A stretch of 64,000 bases of DNA from Paramoeba atlantica. Taxonomy: Eukaryota; Discosea. Shown here in pieces: positions 41,519-52,583 of this stretch. The DNA is taken from contig CDRNVI010000075.1 in the NCBI GenBank assembly GCA_977017575.1, forward strand, positions 54,201 to 118,200. Reading direction: 5' to 3'. Positions within the stretch are counted from its first letter, which is position 1, and the number at the start of each line of letters is the position of its first letter. Position numbers and translations under genes: made by a program. The notes beneath the pieces are model-generated. The model was given only the letters and a program-made list of their open reading frames with translations, did not search any database and was not told the DNA's origin.

Positions 41519-43005
41519 CAAAGTCCCACCCAAACGGCCAGTACAATCAGTTTCAAAAGAGGCAGTATAACAATAATGCCAGTATCAAAGAGGAGGAAAC
41601 TACAAACCGAAGATTCAAACAGCCAAGCTGGGAAGGTCCACAGTGTTGTAAACTTGAAAGGGAGAATATTACGCTCCGGGCGCGTTTACGGGAGAACGCT
41701 AAGCGTTCAAACAACACCGGAAAGAATGGAATTATTGCGACTATTGATGGGGGTCACACATATGACCGACGAAATACGGACTGCTATGGATGCCATGTCC
41801 GAAATGTGGAGCAATGCGACATGGCAGAGCCGCGCGAGGCTGTGGGAGCGACTGAACGCATTTTGCAAGGGGAAGGGAATAACGCTCAACGCGATACACG
41901 CAGTAACGTTTCTGGCGAGTATGAACATCAGAGTGCAGGGAAAGATTACATACGCGCGAAGTCTCGCTACGTTGTTAAACCTCGCGGGCACGGAAACGAA
42001 TCCGCTGAAATTCTATATAAAGTCGCTCCTAGCGGAGGGGGCGACCGAGCCAGTGCGGCAAATGAAACCGTTGACCCCCGAGTTACTCCATCGACTTTGG
42101 CGACATCTCCCAAGGAGCGAAAAACATACCTTACTGCTCTCCTGGAAAGCAGCAAGTCGGTGGACCGAAACAGCAAGTTTGACAAAAACGCAATTTCACG
42201 AGGTAACACCCCACCGAATAGTTATCTGGTGGGGCAGGAACACGAAAACGTCTCGATTAAATCCTTTCCGCCCTTCCATGTACACGGTGATAGAGGGACA
42301 GGGAACCAGGCAACTATACGAGTATATCAACCGATTGGGGCAGTGGGAACCCATGTCTCGGACCCCAGTATCCCAGGTCGACAGCAGAATTCGGGATATT
42401 CTAGGAAAGGGGTACGGAACGCACTCGGCGAAAAGGGGGGCAATAACACAACTGTTCGCCGAAGTGGTAAAAGGGACTCTCCGTCTAGACGAGGTACAAC
42501 ACCTAGCCAAACACCAGGCCCTGGAATCCCTGCTACGCTACAACGCAGATCCCGTGACGACGGCATTAGCATTGGGGACACAAAATGCGACAAAGAAATT
42601 AAGAATTATTTAGACCCCGAAGTGCTATTTTGCAAGTTTTTGGAAGACGTGCCACATGAAAAGGTAAGACACACGATTACGAGATCGAGAAGAACTTCGA
42701 GAGTCGCACAAGGGGAGGAGCTAAAGCTTCCGTTACACGTGAAGAAAGGTATTCCTAACATAGAGTTCGGAGATGTTAAGGAGATGATGAATAATCAGAC
42801 TCGTCAGCGCTTCGAGGACACGTGGTCAAAATTGACAGCATTGCCGGAAAGTCCGAGTCCGGCACCAAAAAGCAAATCGTTTTTGAATACAAGAGATATT
42901 ACAGAGCTGGTGGACGCAAGTTTTATTTCGAAGGTATCACGCGAACAAGAAGCGAAAAGTCCCACGATGGAATATGTAGTACCGAAACTACCGAAACGAA
43001 AATGA
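41434..43005 (+). pseudogene. RT frame of VIPER #3, truncated by a LINE fragment
   Basis: A 523-codon open frame that begins inside gag, spans the whole YR gene in another frame (same offset as in #1, #2, #4) and ends in recognisable RT leader: SRRTSRVAQGEELKLPLHVKKGIP and YVVPKLPKR. At about 42996 it is replaced by an A-type LINE tail; fingers, palm and RNase H are gone. Confidence 0.7.
41576..42613 (+). CDS. tyrosine recombinase (YR), VIPER #3
   Basis: 345 residues from ATG 41576, 57 nt after the gag stop. Basic N-terminal tail, core-binding domain (TWQSRARLWERLNAFC; KITYARSLATLL), Arg in AASRWTETASL, GTHSAKRGAI (His-x-x-Lys-Arg) and HQALESLLRYNAD with the presumed Tyr. Intact frame; closely parallels #1 and #4. 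Confidence 0.85.
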   Translation: MPVSKRRKLQTEDSNSQAGKVHSVVNLKGRILRSGRVYGRTLSVQTTPERMELLRLLMGVTHMTDEIRTAMDAMSEMWSNATWQSRARLWERLNAFCKGKGITLNAIHAVTFLASMNIRVQGKITYARSLATLLNLAGTETNPLKFYIKSLLAEGATEPVRQMKPLTPELLHRLWRHLPRSEKHTLLLSWKAASRWTETASLTKTQFHEVTPHRIVIWWGRNTKTSRLNPFRPSMYTVIEGQGTRQLYEYINRLGQWEPMSRTPVSQVDSRIRDILGKGYGTHSAKRGAITQLFAEVVKGTLRLDEVQHLAKHQALESLLRYNADPVTTALALGTQNATKKLRII

Positions 43006-43127
43006 ACTACGACAATGTACGACAGGGATTTCAACTTGAGATTGAAAAGATGTCCGCATACACGGTGGTATCTCAACTACGTGAGTACATTCCGAAGGAT
43101 AACTGGATAGGTGGACTTCGCTTCTAG
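42996..43127 (+). pseudogene. A-type LINE extreme C-terminus
   Basis: 44 residues, NYDNVRQGFQLEIEKMSAYT...WIGGLRF, stop at 43127: a very short 5'-truncated LINE A insertion that cut VIPER #3 RT. Confidence 0.85.
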
Positions 43128-43572
43128 AAGGTCACTAAGTGTGTTCGAATACTCTCCCTCCCCCAGTCTTCTCTCACTTTGCTTCTTCTTTCACTTTGCT
43201 TCTTCCACCTAGTTGCTTGCTCTTTCCTAGCCAAAGACGATGCGCTAGCCGAGCTACTCCCATCCTCCTCTTCCTCCTAATACTCAGATCAGAATATTAG
43301 GTTCCTTTATAATATGTAAACTTGTGTAAAATAGTGATACCCACCGTTCGGAATATCAGTCCTGACCTTATTCCATGCGTGCTTTCGGACGAAGTTTGGT
43401 AGCAACTCGCTCCATCGATCGTTTTGGCGATGGTAGAAACAAGTTACTCCGACCCAACCTGGCGTAATCAAGCTTCTCCACAATTGCTTCAAAACTGATT
43501 AAACCGGAGGCCTTCGTTCTTTTTAAGGCACTTACCAGAGGGGTTTTTTCATTCATCACGTGGTAATTGCTT
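43128..43572. other. spacer with pyrimidine-rich tract and one unassigned ORF
   Basis: 43140-43285 is CT-rich with duplicated TCACTTTGCTTCTT. A minus frame at 43368-43559 (EKTPLVSALKRTKASGLI...) encodes 63 residues that I cannot assign; it might be a host exon scrap or chance. One copy of the AATTGCTT target duplication of LINE B is at 43565-43572. Confidence 0.4.
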
Positions 43573-43641
43573 TAACAAAAAGAAGGGTCTTAACAAAAAG
43601 AAGGGTCTTAACAAAAAGAAGGGTCTTAACAAAAAGAAGGA
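43573..43641 (+). repeat. 18-bp tandem repeat at LINE B 5' junction
   Basis: TAACAAAAAGAAGGGTCT x3 plus 15 bp. Read in frame it gives LTKRRV repeats fused to the LINE protein. A closely related 17-bp repeat sits at 2301-2335 and a related 18-bp repeat at 47126-47257. Confidence 0.88.
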
Positions 43642-46568
43642 GTTTCAATGACCAACAATTGCTCAATATTTCGTGCGGGGATGTAAAGTCTACGAGGAAG
43701 CGCGGCGGTATTGGTAGCCTATCAATTAAATATGACGGAATAACGGGTCACAAGGCCGACACCACTTTTGATGGTTTTATACCTCCACCCCCGAACGTTC
43801 GTGTACATCAACTGCATTGGATAAACCGCGAGAATTACACACACACTGAGGCCCCGCAAGAACTACACAACAACGCTTACACAGATTGCGATCTTGATTT
43901 CGAACCCATGCCCACAATGAGGACAATCCCGTCAGAGTTCGTTCCGTGCGTCGTAGCAATTTATCGCGACATCGTACGCGAGTATGCTGACTCTACGTAC
44001 GAGGAACGCAATAGAATCTGGCATCGCACTCTGTCCGCAATGAAATATTCATTAGCCACAATTCGCAATCTAGGTGGGAGGAGGCGACGGCGGCGCCCGA
44101 TACAAGAAGCGAACTCTACACAAGCGCACTCGTCCGCGCAAGAACACAACGAGGCTAAAGAACATGACTTAAGAGCTATTAAAAAGGCCGCAAGACTTGC
44201 TCTGGAAAGCTGCGTTTCGAAAGCGACACATGTGCTAGATCAAGAATTCAAGGAAACTAACCTCAGCGACGCCGAAAAACTTCAGAAGCTCGAAATACTA
44301 CATCCTGAGAACCCCGTCACGTTCGAGCTTCCCCAAGATCCGCCCAAAATAGCTTGCATTTCTCCGGAAGAGCTTCGGGAGTCTGGGAAAAGACTTGCCA
44401 AAGGCTCTGCACCAGGACCGACTGGCACAACCGACACAATTCTTCGCTTACTCCTCGACGACGAAGTTAGTTGCATGAGTCTTTGCCACATGTATTGTGA
44501 TCTTCTTAACGGCCTGCTTTCACCAGACGTTATGAAGCGATTGCGCAGGGCGAGACTGGTTGCGCTTCCCAAAAATAATAACGCAGTTCGACCAGTTGCA
44601 GTCGGCGAGGTTTTCCTTAAGCTTGCAGGGCTCATACTCCTTTTACGACACGAACATGCTTTCGAAAAGTTTTTCCTGCCTATGCAACATGGGGTGATGA
44701 GCAAGGCTGGATGTGAGACAATAATTCACGAAATAATCCGCAGATACCTGGAAGGAAATGCGATACTCACCGTGGATCTAAAAAACGCTTTCAACTGTCC
44801 ACCTCGAGACGAAATTGCTAAGTCACTCTTCGCCTTTCACACCCTTCGTCCATTTCAACGTTTCTTTGCAGCTGAATACGGAACACCGTCTGAACTACTT
44901 TTCTTTGGGCAGAACGGAGAACTATTTGGAACTGTCAAGAGCTCATCTGGAGTACGCCAAGGGTCATCTTTATCAACTCTGTACTTTTGCACAATGTTGC
45001 AACCCATCCTTGAATCTCTGGCACAGGAATTCCCCACTCTTCGCATCTACGCCTATGTCGACGATATCAGCCTTGCGTCTTCTGATACAAATCTCTTGCA
45101 ACAGGCATATCTCAGACTGAATGATCTACTCACACAAAAGAAAATTTCGATGGCCCCGGAAAAGTGCATCTGGTTTGGCGGTCTTCATAAGTTGGTAATG
45201 CCTGAACGTCTGACAACGGAAGGGTTACGGACAGAAAATGAGGCGATAAAACTCCTAGGTGCTTTCGTCGGGGAAACCAACAAAGTGAGCAGTTTACTCC
45301 TTGAAAAGTTAAAGAAACATGAAGCCATCTTTCGACGTCTCAAAGCAATGGGCGCCAATAATATTTCACTCTTGTTGCTTGCGAGATGCGTGAATGTTCG
45401 TCATAGATATCACATCCGGGTACATCGGCCGCAAGAATGTTTTGAACTTACTAAGCAGTTCGATCAACAGGTAGATGACGTTTTAAATACTTGGTTCGGA
45501 CCGCTGGACATACACCAAAAAGCGTTGGCTCGGTTACCGGTGAAGGAAGGTGGTCTTGGTCTGACTCCCTCTGTTATCCTCCGCAAATCGGCTTACGAGG
45601 CATCTCAGCACGCTGCCCTTGAACGTTTAAACAAATTTTCAGTTCGAGCAGTAGCCCCCATGCCTCCCCAGCCGATCGGGGATATGGAAGGAAAGTCACG
45701 CCCCCCAACCGATGAATTTTCAACAGAGGCTATGTTGAGCAAAGGAATCCGCGACGAACTCCTAAAAAATAACAGGATTGCTCCAACCATTCGTGCAACA
45801 AGCGAAAAAGGGAACTCGAGATGGCTACACTCGACCGTCAAATTGCTCCCGTCAAAACTATTCACATTAGCACTGCTACCACGCTTGGGGGTCGCACATA
45901 AGGGTCTTCCAGAAAATTTACAATGCCCTGGTTGCCACATTCTTCTTTCAGCCGAAGCTGCAATGGCCCATGTATCCGGATGCGCGCAATGTTCAGGGAG
46001 TAACGTGACAACAAAGCACGATGCTTTAGTCAGACGGATTTATAATTTATGTATGAAAGCTGGAATCCCCTGTGAGCGCGAGCCCCGACAGTTCACTTCC
46101 TACAAATGCACCTCTTGTGGAGCCTCGTTTGACTGCGGAAGGAAACGTGAACATATCCAAACGTGTAGAAATGCTGTCCTACATCGATCTGGGCCTGACA
46201 TTGCTATCTACTGGGCATCTGGTGAGGTGTATTACGATTTTACCGTAATCCATGAACTGGCGACCTCCAATTTAGGGAAACGGAGTGCTGCGCTCATGAA
46301 GGATGCGATTCGACGCAAGCAAATTACTTATGTGCAATCTGGAATGATCCCCGACAAAAAGTTTAAATGCCTTCCGATTTTGTCCGGAGGTGCGATGCAC
46401 GACAATCTCAAGATGCTTCTTTTCACACTCGCGGACAGCGCCGGCCAGAATAGAGAGAACACTCTCCAAGAATTTACTCTCTACTTACAGGAACTCAACG
46501 GAGCTGTGACCTTTTCGCAGTTGAAGAAGTTTATTTCTGATGAGAGTGAGATGGCTCTCGCTTTCTAA
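43573..46568 (+). pseudogene. B-type LINE protein: RT, zinc fingers, restriction-like endonuclease
   Basis: About 1000 open codons but no N-terminal ATG, because the 5' part is lost. Approximate residues: KKRRGGIGSLS-like module 25-75; EPMPTMRT...FVPCVVAIYRD 115-145; basic GRRRRRRPIQ near 180; RT with SAPGPTG (283), VDLKNAFN (405), GVRQGSSLST (464), AYVDDI (497); thumb FRRLKAMGANNIS; finger CPGC...H..GCAQC (788); second finger CTSC...H..TC; nuclease RSGPDIAIYW (876), DFTVIHE (893), RRKQITYV. No internal stop or frameshift, so the C-terminal two thirds look functional. Same architecture as type A but with about 40% visible identity or less. Confidence 0.88.
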
Positions 46569-46611
46569 GTGGTTTTTCCTTTGTTAGTAATGAATAAAAA
46601 AAAAATTGCTT

Positions 46612-46759
46612 AAAGGGAGGAATTCCATGTGAACTATGTAGCGAGATTTTCCTATTGTAAGACCTTTCAGTTCGATTCTGTGGATGGAGATGGCTGTGGA
46701 TGTACTGAGCTTTAGACGGCAAAAAAAAACAAAATAAGAGCAAATTCAGATAAAAAAAA
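46612..46759. other. short spacer, A-rich tracts
   Basis: No ORF of interest; two A9-A10 tracts near 46720 and 46755. Confidence 0.4.
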
Positions 46760-47125
46760 AGACTGGTTATCTATTGCTATCGTTATCCTTGTACGAGTTC
46801 TCTAAGTGAGGTTTGATTATGATTTCTTTTCTATATATGATTTACTATGTGTCCGGGCAATTTTATACAGGTTTTATTTTGTGTGACGTGTGTGCGGGCA
46901 GGTTGGTCGAGGGTTCCGGTGGGGGGAACCCCGTTAACAGAGTGACAGTGACATATATGTTTGCAGGCCTAAAATTGTCGTGAGAACATATTATTTACAG
47001 TTTAATGTTGATGTTATGTTTTGAGATTCGGAAATAGGGCTTGTGAGCAATCAGATACATTTTAGTTGTTTCTTTGTTTACTATTCGATACATGTTATTT
47101 TTTTATGCCCCGCGGCGTGGATTTC
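46760..47125 (+). mobile_element. VIPER #5-like 3' terminus in plus orientation (partial)
   Basis: Diverged reverse complement of 47695-48055: ACTGGTTATCTATTGCTATCG (46762) corresponds to 48030-48050, the GTTCCGGTGGGGGGAA block (46914) to 47900-47915, and it ends CGGCGTGGATTTC exactly like the outer end of the minus-strand element. It lacks coding sequence; upstream is LINE B. Confidence 0.75.
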
Positions 47126-47257
47126 AATACAAAAAGTGATCTTAATACAAAAAGTGATCTTAATACAAAAAGTGATCTTAATACAAAAAGTGATCTTAAT
47201 ACAAAAAGTGATCTTAATACAAAAAGTGATCTTAATACAAAAAGTGATCTTAATACA
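47126..47257. repeat. seven 18-bp tandem repeats between two inverted VIPER ends
   Basis: AATACAAAAAGTGATCTT x7 (47126-47251) plus AATACA. On each side is the same VIPER terminus in opposite orientation (GTGGATTTC | repeats | GAAATCCAC). Perfect or near-perfect units, so recent. No spacers, hence not a CRISPR. Confidence 0.92.
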
Positions 47258-47927
47258 GAAATCCACGCCGAGGGGGCTCCATGAAACTTATAAGTAACAA
47301 ACAAATATAAGTAAATACCTATGACTAATATAATCACACTTCCAAATCGTCCCAAAATCAAAGAACACATAATACGATATATAGATAGAATCCACATGCA
47401 CAAACATAGTTCAAAAGAAAGCCTGCATAAAATCAATAATCATGTGTCACGTTGTTAACGGGATTCCCCCCCACCGGAACCCTCGGCCAAATGGCTGGGG
47501 GCTTGGTGGGTGGGCACAAAAACTTAAAGCGAAGTAAAATAACAACCTAACAAGGATATATAAGATAATAGTAAATACCCATCCCATGTAAAATTCTGAA
47601 TACAAATCATAATTCGAAGAAACTATGTGCCCCGAAGGGCCAGCAGGCAAATACATAGCAGCCCCTCGGCTAAATTTCAAAACGTGGACTATTAGAAATC
47701 CACGCCGAGGGGGCTCCATGAAACTTATAAGTAACAAACAAATATAAGTAAATACCTATGACTAATATAATCACACTTCCAAATCGTCCCAAAATCAAAG
47801 AACACATAATACGATATATAGATAGAATTCACAGGCACAAACATAGTTCAAAAGAAAGCCTGCATAAAACCAATAATCATGTGTCACGTTGTTAACGGGA
47901 TTCCCCCCCACCGGAACCCTCGGCCAA
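47258..47927 (-). repeat. B2-linker-A2-B1 block of VIPER #5
   Basis: B copies are 233 bp each (GAAATCCACGCCG ... CCCTCGGCCAA). The 25-bp linker, minus strand GCCCACCCACCAAGCCCCCAG CCAT, occurs only between A2 and B2. B1 joins A2 directly at 47694/47695. A2 carries the GTGCCCCGAAGGGCC phrase also found in VIPER #1 repeat A. Confidence 0.88.
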
Positions 47928-48880
47928 CCTGCCCACACACACGTCACACAATCAATATAAATAACCAAAGAAATGCCCAATCACATAGTAAAATAATTTT
48001 TCATATACCATCCCAGAACTCACAAAAGGATAACGATAGCAATAGATGACCAGTCCACTGCCACGCCCTTTACAAGCTCACACGAGCTACGCAGGTTACG
48101 CTTTTAACCTCTGCCCTAGACCAACTTGTGTACCTAGAAGTGTGGAGCAACTAGGCGTGATGCGTAGGGCCGTGTCAACAGTGACGCGGCTAAAAAACAT
48201 TAAGGCGCTAACCGCAGAGCAAAGGAAACCTTTACTCATCTCTACCTCACATTGGGGAACCTTGCTTCCGAAAAAACAAGGCGTGAGAATAAAGAGCTGT
48301 TAACCGATTAACATCCATAACCTTCCAAAATTATAGGGACAACCTCCAAACCCCAGGACCCCGTCCGTTTTTTTTTTTTTGCAAATAATTGGGGGGAAGA
48401 GTACGAATTCTAACTTTTCTTTTATACTACTACGACTTTCCTACTTCATTTCTTAACATTCCCGTATCTTACCCACTTTTTCCCGTTAACGCGTTTCCAC
48501 CTACCCGCTTTCCCGTTAACGACTTTCCCTTTACCCACTTTCCCTTTACCCGTTTTCCGCTTAACTTTTTCCCCTACCCCCTCTCCTTTTCCACTTCCCC
48601 ACGACCTCCAAGTCATTCGCGCAAGAAGATCACTAAGCAAGGTGCAGATCGCCGGGTCCGGAAACAACTTCGAAACCCACTTACCTCGCACTGGGAACCT
48701 CACTCGTAAAAGCGAGGCGCGAGAATTAGCCCCGTCAGCACGATCAACCCCCGAGGACTTTCCCAGGTGCCTCTACCGGCCCGTCCTTCGACTTTTTTTT
48801 TTTTGTCTTTGTTTTTTTTGTCTTTGTTTTTTTTCTTTTTTTTTCTTGTCTTTTTTTTTTGTATTTGGTGATCCTGTCCC
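47928..48880 (-). other. 3' UTR and spacer of VIPER #5
   Basis: No gene. Two diverged copies of a block containing ACCTCxCAxTGGGxAACC...AAGGCGxGAGAAT lie at 48245-48290 and 48682-48730. 48410-48610 is a pyrimidine-rich stretch of imperfect 12-bp units (CTTTCCCGTTAACG, CACTTTCCCTTTACC). 48790-48862 is a (CTTTGT)n/T-rich microsatellite next to the RNase H stop. Confidence 0.6.
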
Positions 48881-49656
48881 TTAGGGTTTTCTCTGAATAT
48901 GACTGTCTACATCACTAATGTCTCTCTCGATCTTACCTTCATATCTCTTGACCTTCTCCATCTCAATCTCCTTCCCGCGACTGACAGCATCCGCCGGGTT
49001 CTCATCCGTGGATATATACGCTGCCTTGACACAAATACCTTTGTCCTCTGTCAGTCGCAGGACTTCGCGCAATTCCATTGAAACCCCCTTTGACTTGGAG
49101 ATCCTCCTGTTCAGTGCAGCCTGACAGGAGGTGTTGTCAACAAAAACATCCAAGCAGGTTCCACGGGGGCAATGCGCGGAAAACTTCTCGAGGGCTAAGC
49201 GGACTGCTGCAGCTTCCGCACGATTCACCTCATACGAGGATGACCCAGGCCACGCCTCTCCCGTAATCAAAACCTCTCCGCTGTCTAAATACATAATCGC
49301 TCCCCACCCTTTCACCGAGGCATCGGTGTAGAGACGATGCTTGTGTGGAACAACATCGGGATGGGGAGGTGGAGACCGTGGAACATTCTCCAACAACTCG
49401 TTTCTCCACTCTGCTAGCATGGAGCGAGTGACGACAGGGAGTGCGACCGGACGGTCACATAACTTCGGGCGACGGTTCAACAAGTTGATACGCCGTTGCG
49501 CCACCTTCAAAGCGAAATAAAATCGCGGCATATTGAGTCGGAGAACTGCGGAGCCATAAATGAGGCGCCCCACCACCGCCTCTAGGTCAACAAAAGAAAT
49601 GTTGAAGAAAGAGTCAGCTCGCAGTTTCCTAATCACTCGCGGTCCCAGGCAGACCG
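48881..49656 (-). pseudogene. RT connection and RNase H of VIPER #5
   Basis: About 255 residues starting at the array 2 junction (VCLGPRVIRKL), then LEAVVGRLIYGSAVL, LPVVTRSMLAEWRNELL, and RNase H with LYTDASVKGWGA, NRAEA, FVDNTS and NPADAVSR; the four acidic positions are present. C-terminal Lys/Glu-rich tail ends at 48881. Rejoining at the 9-bp GGCAGACCG restores the frame with 57037-57466 (..HTVC / LGPRV..). Confidence 0.88.
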
Positions 49657-50321
49657 GGCTAGGGGGGACCTTCGATGAATCTTCATCGAAAGTTGTACAC
49701 TTTCGCGAAACGGCGAGGGCCCGCGTGAGCGGGCCTGAGCCGTACCCCGCGTAGGGTTCCCCTGTGCGTCGTTAGTGGGAAGCAATTTGCGAAGCTCACT
49801 GAATTTCGTAGTTTTCGCTACGCAGGCGTTGTCAACGTATATAGCGAAGTGTAGGATACTGAACGCACGGAAAATGGAAATCAAAAAGAATTCTTGGATG
49901 TTCCACAAAAGTCCTTGACTTATGCAAAAGTCTTTGATTTCCACCGTAAATTTCCGGTCGTTGAGTACTCAACGAATATCCGGCACTTCGTTGAGTACTC
50001 AACGAAAATCCTGTGTTTACCCCTTCCGCAGGATTGTCGCTCAAAATATGTATATGGATCAGTCAAAAACTCTTCGATGAAGATAAACTGAAGAAACGGT
50101 GAAATTCCTCTACGAGCCTTCACAAAACACTTCGATGAAGCACCAAAAAAGTCAAAATGTCTATATAGATCCGCGAAAAACATTTGCGTGAAGATTTGAA
50201 AAAATAAAAAAAAAGTCAAAAACACCTTCGATGAAGATTCATCGAAAGTGTACAACTTTCAATGTGCTTCATCGAAAGTTGTACACTTTCGATGAAGCTT
50301 CATCGAAGGTCCCCCCTACCC
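49657..50321. mobile_element. left TIR element of array 2
   Basis: 665 bp with TIRs; contains hairpin 2 of the GC pair (49701-49731), TTGAGTACTCAA and TTCGATGAAGCTTCATCGAA palindromes near 49960-50010 and 50270-50305, and no transposase. Confidence 0.7.
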
Positions 50322-50738
50322 GGCAGACCGTATGCGCGTTATGGTCGAACGCCACCCCATTGAACACGTACTGTGCTACAGGGGGCTGACCCCGATCTTT
50401 GAAAAGACCGTTCGCTTTGTCGCAACGCTCGTCAATGAACTGAGCGTACGTGATGGCCTCGGAGTCGGTTCCTGCAAACCGAACTCCGTCAACATAAACG
50501 TCGATAGCGCCTCGGTGAAACGAGTAGCGCTGAGAATAAATCGACGCCTCGCCAGCAATCGCGGCGGTAACCGTGTGCATAACCTCCGGTGCACACCTAT
50601 GGCCCATCGGGAGGACGTTCATCTCATACACGTCTCCACTGTTCGTTCTAAGGCGGAATTTGGGCCTCGCCCTCTTTGGGATACCAATCTGGTAAAACCC
50701 ACACGTGAAGTCCCGCTTCACAGCCATCGGCTCGAATA
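50322..50738 (-). pseudogene. duplicated RT palm segment of VIPER #5
   Basis: Copy of 57037-57453: MAVKRDFTCGFYQIGI (motif A Asp), LPMGHRCAPEVMH, catalytic YVDGVRFAG and YVFNGVAFDH. Identical copy at 53689-54105. It ends at CGGCTCG, where the sequence jumps to YR#6. Confidence 0.85.
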
Positions 50739-51406
50739 TGGACTATAGCAGCCTTTTCCTCGGACATCTGTCGTGTTACCTTCTCCAAAGCAGCCCGTGT
50801 AAGAGGGGATGCTTGTCGACCCGGGATGGTAGCCCCCCTGCGGATCAAAGTTTTGGAATACATTTCTGTCTGCGTAGTTGATCGTCTCATACGGCGCAAA
50901 ATGGCGATTAGGTGACGCAAATAGATCAGTTTTGTCTGGATGGTAGTATGAATACGTACTATATATAGGACTACGCCCTGGTCGGTTAACGGCAACTTCC
51001 GACGTACCATATCCGAGACCAATCGTGCCCTCGTGTCCCAAGTGCATTTTTCCCACATACCCTGTAGGTTGGTGATAATTTCCGGATGAGTAATCCGAAA
51101 TATTTTTTGTAATATGTATTTTGCCGATGTTTCGGGTAGCTTCATCATACCACGTTTGGAAACTCTTCCTGATGTCGAAGATGGGCACTGTTGTCTCTGA
51201 TGCGATGGGATGCTCGTGTTTGAAAATTTTTGCTGTATCGATTGGTTCTGGCGATTCGTACTTGATTTTGTTGTCATTGTTCGATTGAGTTTTACTGATC
51301 TGGCCCTTTCGTAATTTGCTTTTACTGAGGGACTTTGTTTGAGGACGACTTTTTTTGTCTGCGTCTTCTGCACTTTGCCCACTTGATTTGTTTTCAATGA
51401 ATGCAC
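50739..51406 (-). pseudogene. YR N-terminal half of VIPER #6, fused to RT
   Basis: Basic Ser/Lys-rich N-terminal tail, then the core-binding domain (CTWDTRARLVSDMVRRK, TKLIYLRHLIAIL, GATIPGRQASPL). Just before the catalytic Arg the frame runs into the RT#5 segment (EEKAAIVHI / RADGCEAG), so all catalytic residues are lost. The overlapping RT frame (51536-50718) stays open across it, as in the intact elements. Confidence 0.78.
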
Positions 51407-51532
51407 TACTACTAACTTGCTTTGTTGTTTTTCTATTTTTTTCTGTATTGCTATTTTTATTGGAAACGGAATACGTACTTTTGGATTTACGCTTTTTTGT
51501 AACTGGCTGATATGGGGGTGGACTCTTTTGAG

Positions 51533-52261
51533 TCACATTCGATGGCCAGCGCCCCCTCGTGGAAAATCCGAGGACGCTGACGCACTACTGGCGTTGGGAA
51601 CTGCGCCTGAACTTGGTGTACCATAGCTTCGCCCTTGACTCCGACCTCGAGAACGTGAAAAGTAGCCAAGCCCGCGCGATGTTCCCCGACTGTAGGGTCC
51701 TTGTCGACGTTTCTGCACATTAATACTGTGGTGTATTCCATTTCCAATGACGTCTTCCGGATCGTTTTGAGCTTGATAAATCATTCGGAGGTAATTGGGG
51801 TCCGCACCACGATAAACTCCTTGTTGCATACGAAGGTCGTCGAGAGCACGTTGTCCAGTCCGGACTTGGGGCACGTTTTCCTGGTCGATTCCGCCTCTTC
51901 CTTTCATGTCGTTCATCCACTCTACAAGCACTTCCCACATTGGACGCAAATTGTTTGGCAACGGTGAAGGCAGCGCTAGAGCAGTTTGTACGCGTATAAT
52001 CAAGAAATCAACACCAAATTCGCTGTTTGTCATTAAATATTTGTTCCAAGTCCGAACATCTCTAATCTTAAAGTCATCTTGATCATTTGGAGTTGATTCG
52101 GTGTTGTCAACAGCTTGCTCTAACCGATCAGGCATCGCTGGTTCACTTTGAACAATTTCAATACGTGTGTACTTGACTTTAGGATTCGGCAACTTGTAGT
52201 TTCCAGAAAGATAACTTACGGTAATACTTTTCCCTTCTTCCTCGCGAACAAAACTACCCAC
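51533..52261 (-). pseudogene. Gag-like protein b, array 2 unit 1, with full C-terminal tail
   Basis: 242 residues: same as 15313-15924 up to SRGLGYF, but continuing into an Arg/Ser/Gly tail (SRSRGRSQGRSYG) and ending just before a GACTC...GAGTC pair (51527-51540) and the YR leader. No convincing start codon; N-terminus replaced by the palindrome region. Confidence 0.72.
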
Positions 52262-52583
52262 CTAGAAGGAAAAAGAATAGAAAAATATTCTGTAAAAAAA
52301 TAATATGCTATTTTGTAATTCGTCACTACGAAGGTAATAAAGGCCAGGGGGGGCATTCGATGAAAATTCATCGAACGCACCGTGCGTTCGATGAATATTC
52401 ATTGAACGGCGTCCCGTTCGATGACCAGGCGTCCCGTTCGATGAATATTCATCGAACGGGCAGTGCGTTCGATGAATCATTCATCCAACGGGCACTGCTG
52501 CACGAATTTTTCGTCTCGATTTTTTTTGGGGGGAATTTGAACATTACCATCTCGTTTACATGTCTGGAGGCAAGGCCCAACTG

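Larger units (their letters stand above)
43573..46603 (+). mobile_element. B-type LINE, 5'-truncated, with poly(A) tail
   Basis: Flanked by AATTGCTT (43565-43572; 46604-46611) and ending in an A run (about 46596-46605). The 5' edge carries three and a half tandem 18-bp units TAACAAAAAGAAGGGTCT (43573-43641). The missing N-terminal about 300 residues are present in the copy at 3245-4668. Confidence 0.85.

Noticed and set aside
43368-43559. Host protein fragment (EKTPLVSALKRTK...)
   Set aside because: Too short, no family recognised, no second exon or homologous copy in the window; left as unassigned spacer.
47126-47257. CRISPR-like regular repeat array
   Set aside because: Units are contiguous 18-mers without spacers, and the setting is a eukaryotic transposon region.
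50332-50748. Plus-strand 138-codon ORF in array 2
   Set aside because: Antisense shadow of the RT segment (YVDGV on the other strand).
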